A stretch of 64,000 nt of DNA from Rhynchopus sp. YZ270_cl-10 (taxonomy: Eukaryota; Euglenozoa; Diplonemea; Diplonemida; Diplonemidae). The DNA is taken from positions 1 to 64,000 of the forward strand of contig CAXIVB010000011.1 in assembly GCA_964035575.1 (NCBI GenBank), in the 5' to 3' direction. A model generated the notes under the pieces. The model was not told the origin of the DNA, ran no database searches, and saw nothing but the letters and a program-made list of their open reading frames with translations. Below are positions 32,101 to 46,700 of the stretch, in pieces (positions within the stretch are counted from its first letter, which is position 1; each line of letters begins with the position of its first letter). The position numbers and the translations under genes were made by a program.

Positions 32101-35100
32101 GTACGTAGGGAGCCTACAGGGGCTCCCAATGGCCCTCCCCTTAAGGGGCCATTTGGGTACCCCATGAGCCCCCATGTGTCCCCATGGGTGCCATGTAGCC
32201 CCGTTAGGCCCATTTGACCCCTATGGCCTCAGACCCCTCAGGACCCCAAAAGGGGTCCAAAAGGGGTCATTTTAGGGGTACCCCCCAAAATGGGGTGTGC
32301 AGCTAATTGGGTCATATATAGGGCAAAATGGCCCTTTTCCGTTCTGGACACTTTTATACAGGGAGTAGTCCAAAAGTGACACAAAACGGGAAGTACGTGA
32401 AAAAGGGGTTTGGGGATTTCAGGCCCCAAAATGGCCGGGCGGCAGGAAGGTCCATTTTGAGGGTACCCCCAAATGACCCAATTTGGGGGGTCTGAGGACC
32501 CCAAATGACCCCATTTTAGGACCCCTCAGGACCCCAAATGGCCCCATTTAGGGTCCTCAGAGGTCCTGGGGGTCTGGGGCCATGGTGCCCAAGGGGTATA
32601 CTATGAGCCCCTTAGGATGTGGGAGGGCCACATCCATAGCACGAAGGGCACCATAGTGCACCCCACCCCACCTCCTACGGGTGCCCAAAGGGCATCCCAA
32701 TGCCCCACCTCTATTGACCACTAGGAGGAAGGGACGCAAGCACCTGCTGGTCCGATCGTCCATAGGGATGCCCTCCCACGGGTAGACATAGGGGCAAGGA
32801 GGAGCCAGCACGGTGGTGACACACGTCCAAGCAAGGCAGACCGCTAGGGATAGCTGGCGCAGGTAAGGGTTGCATCCAGCCTCTAGTGCACTTTGAAGTA
32901 GGCCCCAGAACCGATAGGTGCACACGTGCGCCGCTAGGGGCGGGGACTTCATGCACATAGTGCAGCACCTCCCATAGGGAGTTGCTGTGCATGTGTAGTG
33001 AGCTGGCCCACGGAGTGTCGGAGCCTTGCAGGCGCAATGACGGGGGTCAGCGAGTACTTGACCTTAGGAGCCCTTGACCATCCGAAAGGTCCGAAGGAGG
33101 ATCAGAGCGTAGCGGTTGGCCGCCAGGATGGGCAGGGCTTACCTCACCTCAAGAGACCTTGGCTCATCCGAAAGGTCCGAAGGAGGATCAGAGCGCAGCG
33201 GGTGGCCGCCAGGATGAACAGGGCTTACCTCACCTCAAGCACGTTCCACCTCAAGAGGCTCTGTTAGTAGACCTCGGGCTAGAGGGCTTACTTGACCTTA
33301 AGTAGCGGGTTCGAAGAGCACGTAGCCCGTAGGGTCAGGACGGAGTTACGCCGTAGTACTGATGCCCCCGCTTACCTCGACCTGACCTCACTTCCGCCCA
33401 TGGGTGGCGAGACCCTCCATTATGCTTGACTTTGACTTGCGGCACTGGTGGCACCACCAGGGACGAGACGGCCTGAGCACAGCGAGGGAGGAGGACGTAG
33501 CCCGCAGGGCAAGGACGGGCCACGGCCTGAGCACAGCGAGGGAGGAGGACGTAGCCCGCAGGGCAAGGACGGGTATACGGCCACCCCAAAGGGGAGGGAG
33601 GAGGATGTCCCATAGGGACAGCCGGGTGGGCGCACAGCGCCGAACGGCCACTCCGAAGGAGCGGGAGGAGGATGTCCCGCAGGGACAGCCGGGCAGGGAG
33701 CGCAGCGACAGGGAGCGCAGCGACCACGGCCACCCCAAAGGGGCGGGAGGAGGAGGCAGTCCGTAGGACAAGGACGGGGGACCGAAGGTCCAAAGAGAGA
33801 GGGCGGCCGAGGAGAGATCGGACAGACCCACCTTGCGCAGCAGGGGGTCAGCCGACCAGGCAGGTGAGATACAGGTCCCCGGGCCTACAGCCCCTGTAGC
33901 CATCTCACCACGGCCGCCCGCTCGCTTGGGGCCCCATACCCTTGGGTGTAGGGCCCCATAGGCCTCCCGTCTAGGACGCACTTGCAGTGCATGGCCTAGC
34001 AGGAGGCCGTAGGTCTAGGTCCCTGTAGGGGCCATAGGCCTGAGCGTAGAGGAAGACTCCGATAGAGCTCCCATGGTCTGGTGGGCAAGACCATGGCCCG
34101 ACCCTTTACCTCCAGGTAAAGGGGTAGGGCTAGAGGGCACCCTCTAAGGTGCCCGACTCTTGGGCGAGCCAAGGAGCGGACATCCACCTCACCTAGCAGG
34201 TCTAAGGTGGGTGTGTAGCCCTTGGGTCATGCTGCATAAGGCGGCTGACGGAGCTCCCTTGCATCATCCTATTAGGATGGTAGCATGGGGCTGCATGACT
34301 CCTTGGCGAGCCCAAAGGCAATTATAGGGTCTACCCTTTGGAAGACCCTATAACGGTGCAACGTAGTGGAGCCTACGCATAAGCCTCAATACAGGGTATG
34401 TAGGCTGTATGGGGTACCCATACTAGATATGGGCCATATCATGTACCCATATCATATGACGTCAGTGGATGTCCAGTGGCATCATATCCGCACAAGGGGC
34501 TAAAAAGAGGGTCTCCATATGACACCCGGTGAAATCCATTTGATGCCACCTGGGGGTGATGGAGGTCCAAAAGTGAGACACCCTTTTGGACCCCTATTTG
34601 GAGCATATGGCCCCATATGGCCTGTGTAGCCATGTGAGGTCCCATAGCGGGTCCTCCTAAAGTGCCCAAAAGGGCTAAAAAGAGGGTCTCCATATGACAC
34701 CCGGTGAAATCCATTTGATGCCGCCTGGGGGTGATGGAGGTCCAAAAGTGAGACACCCTTTTGGACCCCCTTTTGGCCCATATGGCCCAGATGGCCATAT
34801 AGGGGTCCTATCCCTTAGGACCCCATTTGGTCACGGGTGTTTTGGGGTACCTCCAAATAGGTGGTCCGTTTGAGACCCCCTATTTGACACTATATGGCCT
34901 GTAGGACCAGGTCCCAATATGGACCCCTCCAGACCACTAGTGTCAGTTTTGAGGACCCCATTTGGCCCTTTTGAGGACCCCATTTTGACCCCTTTTGGGA
35001 CCCCTCTGGAGGTCCTTGGGTAAGGGGACCTGCCTTACACAGAGACCTCGGGTCCCAGGGGTATAGTCTCAGGCCTGTAGACCCCCTCAGGTGCCTTACA

Positions 35101-36393
35101 CGGGCTTGTAGACCCCCTGGCCCAAGACCCCCATTTTGACCCCTTTTGGGACCCCTCATCTCCCGGTCCCTATAGGGGCTCAAATGGCCCTTTTCGGGTT
35201 TGGACCGTTTTATACAGGGACCAATCCAAAAGTGACACAAAACGGGTGGTACCCCAAAAAGGGGGTCCTCCGGATTTGGGTCCATTTTGGGGTCGGGCGT
35301 CAGGAAGGTCCCTTTTTGGGGTACCCCCAAAATGGCCCTTTTGACCCCATTTTGACCCCTTTTGGACCCCATTTTGACCCCTTTTGGACCCCTTTTGGAC
35401 CCCTTTTGGGGCCCTTTAGGGCCCTTTAGGGGGTCCCAAGGGGTGCCCACAGGGCTCCCAAGGCCCCTCCCCTCAAGGGGCCCTGGGGGTGTCCTGGGGG
35501 TCCATGGGGTCCCATGGGGTCCCAAGGGGGTCCCATATGGGGTGCCCCAAGGGTAGGGGCCCAGGCCCCAAAGGGGGTCCCAAAAGGGGTCCCAAAAGGG
35601 GTCCTAAAATGGCCCTTTTGACCCCATTTTGGCACCGGCCGATGGGTCCGCCAGGGGGCAAAAGTAGGCAAAACGACTATTTTATGAGGTGCCATTATGC
35701 CTCCTAAATGGCCCTTTTTGGACCCCTTTTGACCCCCATTTTGACCCCTTTTGGACCCCATTTGGACCCCCTCAGCCCTCTCTCAGGAGGGCTAAGGAGG
35801 CCTAATAAGGGGTTATATGTAGGTGTATGTACCTATATACATGCCCCCAGGCAAGGGTCCCCTTAGGGGCCCTGTGCACATGGCATCCCCATGTGCATAT
35901 AGGTCCTCATACCCCTCCATACCCTCTATACCCCCTAAAAGGGGGTCTGGAGGGGTGCCCAAGGGGTCCAAATTGCCCCATTTTGGGGTCCTCAGGACCT
36001 CCAAAAAGGCATAAAAAGGCCCTTTTTGGGCCCCTCAGAGCCCTCAAATAGGGGGCTCAGGGGGTCCCAAAGGGTGTATATATTGGGTACCATGTATGCA
36101 ATGAAACGTACCCCTCTTGAGAGGGGTCCCGGAGCATGCCTTACCTTAAAACTATTAGGTCGCGTGCACCAAATAGTTTTAGGTCATGGTAATGTCCCCA
36201 TTTATGGACATAAAGGGCCATAAAGTGGACATCATGCCCTGGGTCATGACCCATGGCATGTCATGAGATGGGGGTACCCCCATGGATTGACCCCATATGA
36301 CCCCATTTGGACCCCTTTAGACCCCTTGGCCAGCTCCCCACATGGTGTGAGAGGTGCTGTGCCATACTACATATGGGTGTATACACCCTATGG

Positions 36394-37494
36394 GTACAGG
36401 GGGCTATATGGGTACATATGTATGTACATGTACATACATGTATATACATATATGTATATATATATATGTATATGTACACATATATGTTGTGGTCCAAAGA
36501 CCTCGTCATCCATTTATGTCATGTCATGTCATCAAATTGGATCGACCTCATTTCATGATATGACCTCATTTCATGACATGTCATGGGTCTGGACCCATCC
36601 CCACATCTTATACGACCTCTTATCACATGATGTACATGTTGTATAGTGGTGGTATATAGGTGTATATAGGGCCATAGGGCTATGGGGCTATATAGGGGTA
36701 TATGGGTACATATGTATGTATATATACATGCATACATACATATATATATGTATGTGTACACATATATGTTGATGTACAAAGTGCTCAACATCTGTTTATG
36801 TCATGTCATGTCATCAAATTGGATGATCACCATTTTGGACATGATGCCATTTCATGACATGTCATGGGTCTGGACCCATCCCCACATCTTATACGACCTC
36901 TTATCACATGATGTACATGTTGTATAGTGGTGGTATATAGGTGTATATAGGGCCATAGGGCTATGGGGCTATATAGGGGTATATGGGTACATATGTATGT
37001 ATATATACATGCATACATACATATATATATGTATGTGTACACATATATGTTGATGTACAAAGTGCTCAACATCTGTTTATGTCATGTCATGTCATCAAAT
37101 TGGATGATCACCATTTTGGACATGATGCCATTTCATGACATGTCATGGGTCTGGACCCATCCCCACATCTTATACGACCTCTTATCACATGATGTACATG
37201 TTGTATAGTGGTGGTATATAGGTGTATATAGGGCCATAGGGCTATGGGGCTATATAGGGGTATATGGGTACATATGTATGTATATATACATGCATACATA
37301 CATATATATATGTATGTGTACACATATATGTTGATGTACAAAGTGCTCAACATCTGTTTATGTCATGTCATGTCATCAAATTGGATGATCACCATTTTGG
37401 ACATGATGCCATTTCATATCACTTCATGCATCTAGACCCCTCTCAACACATGCTGCACATGTTGTATAGTGGTGGTATATAGGCGCATATATGC
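36394..37494. repeat. 281-bp tandem array, unit 3
   Basis: Same array at +29,204, with equivalent points at 36682, 36963 and 37244. Confidence 0.9.
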
Positions 37495-37602
37495 ATATGG
37501 GCTATAGGGCCCTGTAGGAGGCTACACCCCATTCCGTGGTATGGATGGTGTACCCCCAACTAGACCCTTTCTGGCACCACCACCTCTGAAGGACTATGCT
37601 GT

Positions 37603-37797
37603 TGAGGAGGCTACTACATATCAGGTACCACCCTTCAACGGGTGCTTACGCTCCATTACCTCTTGCCCTTTATACTGCTCCTCCTTATAGGTGTACACCT
37701 CCTGCTCCTACATACGTATGGCAGTGGCTGCATGGGCGCCCTTCCAGGTACAGAGGTAGATGGAGAGCCATTCAGTATGTACTACTACAAGGATGCA
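37603..37797 (+). CDS. cob: Cytochrome b fragment, unit 3 copy
   Basis: Copy of the cob module at +29,204 from unit 1, with the same in-frame TGA at the WGG position and the same open frame ending at a TAA. No change was seen. Confidence 0.87.
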
Positions 37798-40700
37798 CGT
37801 CACCACCACTCCAGATGCCCATATCGGGAGGTCAGGTAAACGTCACCTTAAAGTAACACATTTTACCCCGACCGTGTAGGCAGGGTGTATGCCCATGACA
37901 CTAGGCTCTGGGTGTCCCCATCCCTATACCCCTAAATAAGGGGTAAAAAGGGGTGTCAGGACCTGGTCCAAAAGGGTCCAAAAGGTGTAAATGGGGTGAT
38001 CCAATGTGCTCAGCACATCACCTCATCTCCTTATCCATCCACTTCATCATCCATTAACAGGATGGACATGTCCATTTAACTGTATGTGCATGTATGCACA
38101 TACATGCATATATACATGTATATACCCCCTATAGCCCCTTAAGGGCATATGGGTGTATGTACCATGTATGCACATGATATGGTCCATATGTGGACTCATA
38201 CATCATGTTGGGGTCTTGGGTCATGACCCGTCATGGCATCTTGACATGTCCAAATCCATGAAATCAGGTCATATCAAGTGATTTGACCTCTTGACATGAG
38301 ATGTGATGTCATGACATGATGTTATATGATGTGCACATGTGCACATATACATATACATATACATATACATGTTGTGTGCACATGTATATATACATGTATA
38401 TACCCCCTATAGCCCCTTAAGGGCATATGGGTGTATGTACCATGTATGCACATGATATGGTCCATATGTGGACTCATACATCATGTTGGGGTCTTGGGTC
38501 ATGACCCGTCATGGCATCTTGACATGTCCAAATCCATGAAATCAGGTCATATCAGGTGATTTGACCTCTTGACATGAGATGTGGTGATGTCACATGTTGC
38601 ACATCATGTGCACATATAAGATGTAGAGATGTGTATGCACATACATGTACATATATATACCCCCTATACAAGGGAGGGCTATATACATGTATATACATGT
38701 AGGTGCATGTACATGTATGTAAGTACATACTGTATATACACCTCTACCCATGCCATATGGGGTCTAAATGGGGTCCAAAAGGGTCCATTTATGGGTAGAC
38801 CCCCATCTCATGACATGTCATGGGTCATGACCCATGAGGTGATATGACATGATATGGCATCTCATGAGATGGATAGGTCCTCATCCAATGAGGAGATATG
38901 CAACATCATATGATGTAATGCAACTTATATAAGTGCATGTGCACATATGGTTTACCCATATGGACCATCAGATGGGATGCATATATGTATATGTATATAC
39001 ATATATATACATGTGTCTACACATGTATGCACCATGTTGCACCTCTTAAAAGAGGTCTAGACCTCTAAATATGAGGTCAAATCCATGGATTTGGAGGTCC
39101 TCAGATCTCAGGACCTCCCATTTTGGGGACCCCCTCCAGATCTGGGGACCCCCTCCAGATCTGGGGACCCCCTCCAGATATGGGTAGGGACCCCATATGG
39201 GGTGGGACCCCATGTGGTATGGGTCCATATGGAGACCTCTCTTAAGGCCCATATGACACCAATGGACCCTTAAAGGGGTGACCACATGGTGTGCCAGCAT
39301 GGCACCCTTGGGCCCTCTGGTTGGACCCCCTCATATAGGGGTCCCCATATGGTACACCATATGGACATGGGGTGGGCTCCCATTTGGAGACCCCTTTTAG
39401 GACCCCATATGACACTATTTGGCCTGTAGGACCAGGTCCTAATATGGACCCCTCCAGACCATTAGTGGCACTTTGGGAGGTCCCCATTTGGACCCCCTCA
39501 GATCCAATGGAGGTCCCATTTAGACCCCCTCAGGTCTGGGGACCCCATATGACACCATATGGTCATGGGGTGGCCTCCCATTTGGAGACCCCTTTTAGGA
39601 CCCTATTTGACACTATATGGCCTGTAGGACCAGGTCCCAATAGGGACCCCTCCAGACCCCTAGTGGCAATTGGGACCCCTAGGGGGCTAGACCCCCAAAT
39701 GACCCCTCTAAACGTGACCATATAGGTCCCAATTAGGGGGTTGGAGGTCCCTTTATGGGTCCATATGGAGACCTCTCTTAGGTCCCATATGCCCCCAATG
39801 GCCCCTTAAAGGGGTGACCACATGGTATGCCCCATGGCACCCCCTTTGGGACCCCTTTGGGACCCCATATGACCCCATTTAGACCCCCTCAGGACCCCCA
39901 AAAGGGCCTAAAACACCCTATTTGGACCCATTTGGACCCCTTTTGAGCACCCCTTTTAAACACCCCTTTTCCGACATGGTACCCCATTTGATCTACTCTA
40001 CCTATGAATTGGCCATTTAGGTGCTGTTCAGTCCTGGACCCCACATGCCGTTAGGTGGTCAAATAGGGGTCTAAACGTGACCGAGGGTCCTGGGACCCCT
40101 ACACGGTCACCCCTTTTAGACCCCTTTTTACCCCCTTTTTACCCCATATTGGGACCCCCTACCTGTAGTGGATCCCTTTAAGGGTCTAAAGTAGGCATAT
40201 GGGGTACACCCCCTGACCTCCATATATGCCCTTCTGCTTACACGCTCACCCCTTTTGACCCCTTTTGGACCCCTTTTAGGACCTCCCATGGGGTCAAAGG
40301 ACCTCCCAAAAGGTCCTAAAAAGGGGGTCCCCTGCATCAGACCTGGCAATGCTGTTTTGAATGGTTGAGCCCCTTGGGGGTCCCCAAATGGCCAATTTAG
40401 GACCCTTTTAGGACCCATTTTGGGGTCCAAAAGGGGTCAAAATGGGGTCCTCAGATGGCCCAAGACTATGGTCTCTAGAGGCAATATTGGGTCTTTGGGG
40501 TCACCCCATCCCTGGATCCAAGGGGTCTCCAGATGGGGTACCCCTTTTAGGACCCCTTTTGGGGTGCTCCCAGGCCATTAAATATGTCGAAAAGCGACGT
40601 CCACTTGCGTAGGCTTAGTCCTCTTTTGGGCATGTCGGGTTTAGACAACCCCTGCCAGTCCTAAGTGCTCTAAAAAGGGGTGAAATATGGTGGTCCATTT

Positions 40701-43700
40701 GAGGACCCCGATATGACACTATTTGGCCTGTAGGACCAGGTCCAGATCTGGACCCCAGATGGTCCAAAAGTGCTCCTACTCACATATCGCGCGCGCGCGC
40801 GTGGTAAGAGTACGGGGTCAAAATCGGTGCCCTTCCGGGCCCAGGCCTCTGGAGGCCTGGTGCCCGGAAGGCCCGCCCCGCTGGGGACCTCAGGAGGTCC
40901 CAGACCCTGTGGGGGTCTGGGCCTCACCCCTCCCGAGGGGGTCTGAGGACCTCCAAACCCCTTGTACGCCCCCATGTCCTGGGGGGTGCGGTCCAAGGGT
41001 TGGGTCAAAGCACGGAGCACTTGGAGGTCTACAAAGCATGTGGTGCCATACCAGCTCCCCATGTATTGGGTCCTACATGGTGTGGGGTGGTGGCACGAGG
41101 TGGCATGTAGAGGCCATGGCCTCTCCACACCCCTCTCCATACATGGGGGCGTACAAGGGATATGACCCCATATGGAGAGGTCTTGGGACCTGAGTGCTCT
41201 GGGGTGAGGACCTCCATTTAGAGGTCCAACCCCTTAAATGACCCATATTGGGTGTTTGACCCCCATGAGCTCTTTGGAGCTCTTTGAGCACCTAGACCAT
41301 TAGATGTCCATGAGGTGACAAGACCTCTATAGAAGTATATATGTATATGCATGTTGTGTGCACATGTATATATACATGTATATACCCCCTATAGCCCCTT
41401 AAGGGCATATGGGTGTATATACCATGTATGCACATGATATGGTCCATATGTGGACACATACATCATGTTGGGGTCTTGGGTCATGACCCGTCATGGCATC
41501 TTGACATGTCCAAATCCATGAAATCAGGTCATATCAAGTGATTTGACCTCTTGACATGAGATGTGATGTCATGACATGATGTTATATGATGTGCACATGT
41601 GCACATATACATATACATATACATATACATGTTGTATGCACATGTATATATACATGTATATACCCCCGTATAGCCCTTAAGGGCATATAGGTGTATATAG
41701 CATGTATGCACATGATATGGTCCATATGTGGACACATACATCATGTTGGGGTCTTGGGTCATGACCCGTCATGGCATCTTGACATGTCCAAATCCATGAA
41801 ATCAGGTCATATCAAGTGATTTGACCTCTTGACATGAGATGTGATGTCATGACATGATGTTATATGATGTGCACATGTGCACATATACATATACATATAC
41901 ATATACATGTTGTATGCACATGTATATATACATGTATATACCCCCGTATAGCCCTTAAGGGCATATAGGTGTATATAGCATGTATGCACATGATATGGTC
42001 CATATGTGGACACATACATCATGTTGGGGTCTTGGGTCATGACCCGTCATGGCATCTTGACATGTCCAAATCCATGAAATCAGGTCATATCAGGTGATTT
42101 GACCTCTTGACATGAGATGTGGTGATGTCACATGTTGCACATCATGTGCACATATAAGATGTAGAGATGTGTATGCACATGCATGTACATATATATACCC
42201 CCTATACAAGGGAGGGCTATATACATGTATATACATGTAGGTGCATGTACATGTATGTAAGTACATACTGTATATACACCTCTACCCATGCCATATGGGG
42301 TCTAAATGGGGTCCAAAAGGGTCCATTTATGGGTAGACCCCCATCTCATGACATGCCATGGGTCATGACCCATGAGGTGATATGACATGATATGGCATCT
42401 CATGAGATGGATAGGTCCTCATCCAATGAGGAGATATGCAACATCATATGATGTAATGCAACTTATATAAGTGCATGTGCACATATGGTTTACCCATATG
42501 GCCCATCATATGGGATGCATATATGTATATGTATATACATATATATACATGTGTCTACACATGTATGCACCATGTTGCACCTCTTAAAAGAGGTCTAGAC
42601 CTCTAAATATGAGGTCAAATCCATGGATTTGGAGGTCCTCAGATCTCAGGACCTCCCATTTTGAGGACCCCCTCAGATCTTGGGACCCCCTCAGATCCAG
42701 GGTAGGGACCCCAAATGGCACCTTTATACCCCCTTTTGGGACCTCCCCACATGGTGTAAGAGGTGCCCCACACCCCTACATATAGGGTATATGCCCTAGG
42801 CTGTATAGGGGGTGTATAGGGGTATATAAAGGTGTATGTACACTTATATATATGTGCATGCACATATATATACATGTATATAGAGGTCCTCAGATCCCAT
42901 GACCCTCCATTTGGGGGTCTGGAGACCTCAGGACCCCATTTTGGGACCCTCCTCAGATCTGGGGACCCCCTCCAGATCTGGGGATAGGACCCCAAATGGA
43001 CCCATTTGGACCCCATTTGAGGACCATTGGCATCATGTGTGGACACCCCCTTTTCCACCATGTATGCCATTTGATCTACTCTCCCTATACATATGCCCTA
43101 AATGGACATAACCCCATATGATCCCATATGTGTTATATGACCACTTTGGAGCACCTTTATATGCATAGGGTGGGGACCCCATATGGGCCCTTTTAGACCC
43201 CTTCCAAAAGGGGGTCTAAAGCATGTACACCTCCTTACACTCCATGTGTATGGTGGTGTATAGGTTAAGGGGCTATATAGGGCATAATGGGTACATGTAC
43301 ATACACATGTGTTGCACGTCATGTGCATCATGTTGGCATGTCATGAGGTGGTCCAAAAGGGTGATCATCAGATGACCCCATTTTGGGACCCCTCCCATTT
43401 TAAGAGGTCCGCTGCATCAGACCGGGCCATCCTGGTTTGAACCGTTTGGGGACCTCAGGACCCCCAAATGGGCTGAATTGACCCCTTTTAGGGTCCTCAA
43501 AAGGACCCATTTTGGGGTCAAAAGGGGGTCAAAATGGGGTCCATATGGTGACCCATACTATGGTCTATATAGGCAATATATGGGTCCTGGACCCTCCTCA
43601 TGCCTGGACCCGAGGTGCTCCAAAGGGGGGTACCCAAAGTGGTCCATTAAATAGGAGGCCTCCAGACCCCTTAGGGGTCCAAAAGATGTCGAAACCCGAC

Positions 43701-46700
43701 ATCTACCTGGACCCCCGGGGGTCCCAAAAGGGCCATGTCGGGTTTATACAACCCCTGCCAGTCCTAAGTGCCATAAAAAGGGTGATATTTGGTGGTCCAT
43801 TCTGAGACCCCAATATGACACTATTTGGCCTGTAGACCATGGTCCAGATCTGGACCCCAGATGGTCCAAAAGGGGGTGCAACTAACATATCGCGCGCGCG
43901 CGCGTGGTAAGAGGTAGTTTATAAAATCGGCGCTTCCCAGGACCCCAGACCCCAGGAGGTGGTCTCAGGGGGTCTGAGGGGTTGGGAGGGGTCTGGAGCC
44001 ATGAGGGGTCTGGACCACCCACCCTGTGGAGATGGCTGGTGGTCTGTAGGGAGGTGGCCAAAAGGGGTGTTTATACCCCTATGGCGCCTCAAGCCCTTTA
44101 AGTGCTGTTGAGCACCCAATGCATTAGATGTCCATGAGGTGACAAGACCTCTATAGAAGTATATATGGTAGGTATGGGGTGCATGCCCATATACCCCCAT
44201 ATGCCCCCAATGGCCCTTTAGGACCATGTGGGCCATGTGCATCATATGTGGTGTACATGCATGGATATGGACTCGCATGGGTCCAGACCCATGGTTTACC
44301 CCATTTCACCCAATTTGGGTGCATGTGCCAAAATGGCCTAAATGCCTGAAATGGGGCATATTTGGATGTTGAGACCTTTTGGGACCATGTCAAGACATGA
44401 CATGACATCCAATATGTTATACATCATATGTACATGTATATATACATATATGTATATACATGTATATACCCCCGTATAGCCCCTTAGGGCATATAGGTGT
44501 ATATAGCATGTATGCACATGATATGGTCCATATGTGGACACATACATCATGTTGGGGTCTTGGGTCATGACCCGTCATGGCATCTTGACATGTCCAAATC
44601 CATGAAATCAGGTCATATCAGGTGATTTGACCTCTTGACATGAGATGTGGTGATGTCACATGTTGCACATCATGTGCACATATAAGATGTAGAGATGTGT
44701 ATGCACATGCATGTACATATATATACCCCCTATACAAGGGAGGGCTATATACATGTATATACATGTAGGTGCATGTACATGTATGTAAGTACATACTGTA
44801 TATACACCTCTACCCATGCCATATGGGGTCTAAATGGGGTCCAAAAGGGTCCATTTATGGGTAGACCCCCATCTCATGACATGCCATGGGTCATGACCCA
44901 TGAGGTGATATGACATGATATGGCATCTCATGAGATGGATAGGTCCTCATCCAATGAGGAGATATGCAACATCATATGATGTAATGCAACTTATATAAGT
45001 GCATGTGCACATATGGTTTACCCATATGGCCCATCATATGGGATGCATATATGTATATGTATATACATATATATACATGTGTCTACACATGTATGCACCA
45101 TGTTGCACCTCTTAAAAGAGGTCTAGACCTCTAAATATGAGGTCAAATCCATGGATTTGGAGGTCCTCAGATCTCAGGACCTCCCATTTTGAGGACCCCC
45201 TCAGATCTTGGGACCCCCTCAGATCCAGGGTAGGGACCCCAAATGGCACCTTTATACCCCCTTTTGGGACCTCCCCACATGGTGTAAGAGGTGCCCCACA
45301 CCCCTACATATAGGGTATATGCCCTAGGCTGTATAGGGGGTGTATAGGGGTATATAAAGGTGTATGTACACTTATATACATGTGCATGCACATATATATA
45401 CATGTATATATAGGTCCTCAGATCCCATGACCCTCCATTTGGGGGTCTGGAGACCTCAGGACCCCATTTTGGGACCTCTCCAGATCTGGGGGTAGGACCC
45501 CAAATGGCTCACCTTAGATGTCCATGAGGTGACAAGACCTCTATAGAAGTATATATGGTAGGTATGGGGTGCATGCCCATATACCCCCATATGCCCCCAA
45601 TGGCCCTTTAGGACCATGTGGGCCATGTGCATCATATGTGGTGTACATGCATGGATATGGACTCGCATGGGTCCAGACCCATGGTTTACCCCATTTCACC
45701 CAATTTGGGTGCATGTGCCAAAATGGCCTAAATGCCTGAAATGGGGCATATTTGGATGTTGAGACCTTTTGGGACCATGTCAAGACATGACATGACATCC
45801 AATATGTTATACATCATATGTACATGTATATATACATATATGTATATACATGTATATACCCCCCGTATAGCCCCTTAGGGCATATAGGTGTATATAGCAT
45901 GTATGCACATGATATGGTCCATATGTGGACACATACATCATGTTGGGGTCTTGGGTCATGACCCGTCATGGCATCTTGACATGTCCAAATCCATGAAATC
46001 AGGTCATATCAGGTGATTTGACCTCTTGACATGAGATGTGGTGATGTCACATGTTGCACATCATGTGCACATATAAGATGTAGAGATGTGTATGCACATG
46101 CATGTACATATATATACCCCCTATACAAGGGAGGGCTATATACATGTATATACATGTAGGTGCATGTACATGTATGTAAGTACATACTGTATATACACCT
46201 CTACCCATGCCATATGGGGTCTAAATGGGGTCCAAAAGGGTCCATTTATGGGTAGACCCCCATCTCATGACATGCCATGGGTCATGACCCATGAGGTGAT
46301 ATGACATGATATGGCATCTCATGAGATGGATAGGTCCTCATCCAATGAGGAGATATGCAACATCATATGATGTAATGCAACTTATATAAGTGCATGTGCA
46401 CATATGGTTTACCCATATGGCCCATCATATGGGATGCATATATGTATATGTATATACATATATATACATGTGTCTACACATGTATGCACCATGTTGCACC
46501 TCTTAAAAGAGGTCTAGACCTCTAAATATGAGGTCAAATCCATGGATTTGGAGGTCCTCAGATCTCAGGACCTCTCATTTTGGGACCCCCTCAGATCTTG
46601 GGACCCCCTCAGATCCAGGGTAGGGACCCCAAATGACCCCTCTTAGACCCCTTTTGGACCCCCTATTAGGGCCTTTAGGGCCTTTATGGGGTGCCCACAG

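Larger units (their letters stand above)
29204..43805. repeat. Macro-repeat unit 3 (14,602 bp)
   Basis: Third head-to-tail copy. I saw no difference from unit 4 by eye. All internal elements recur at exactly +14,602 from unit 2. Confidence 0.97.
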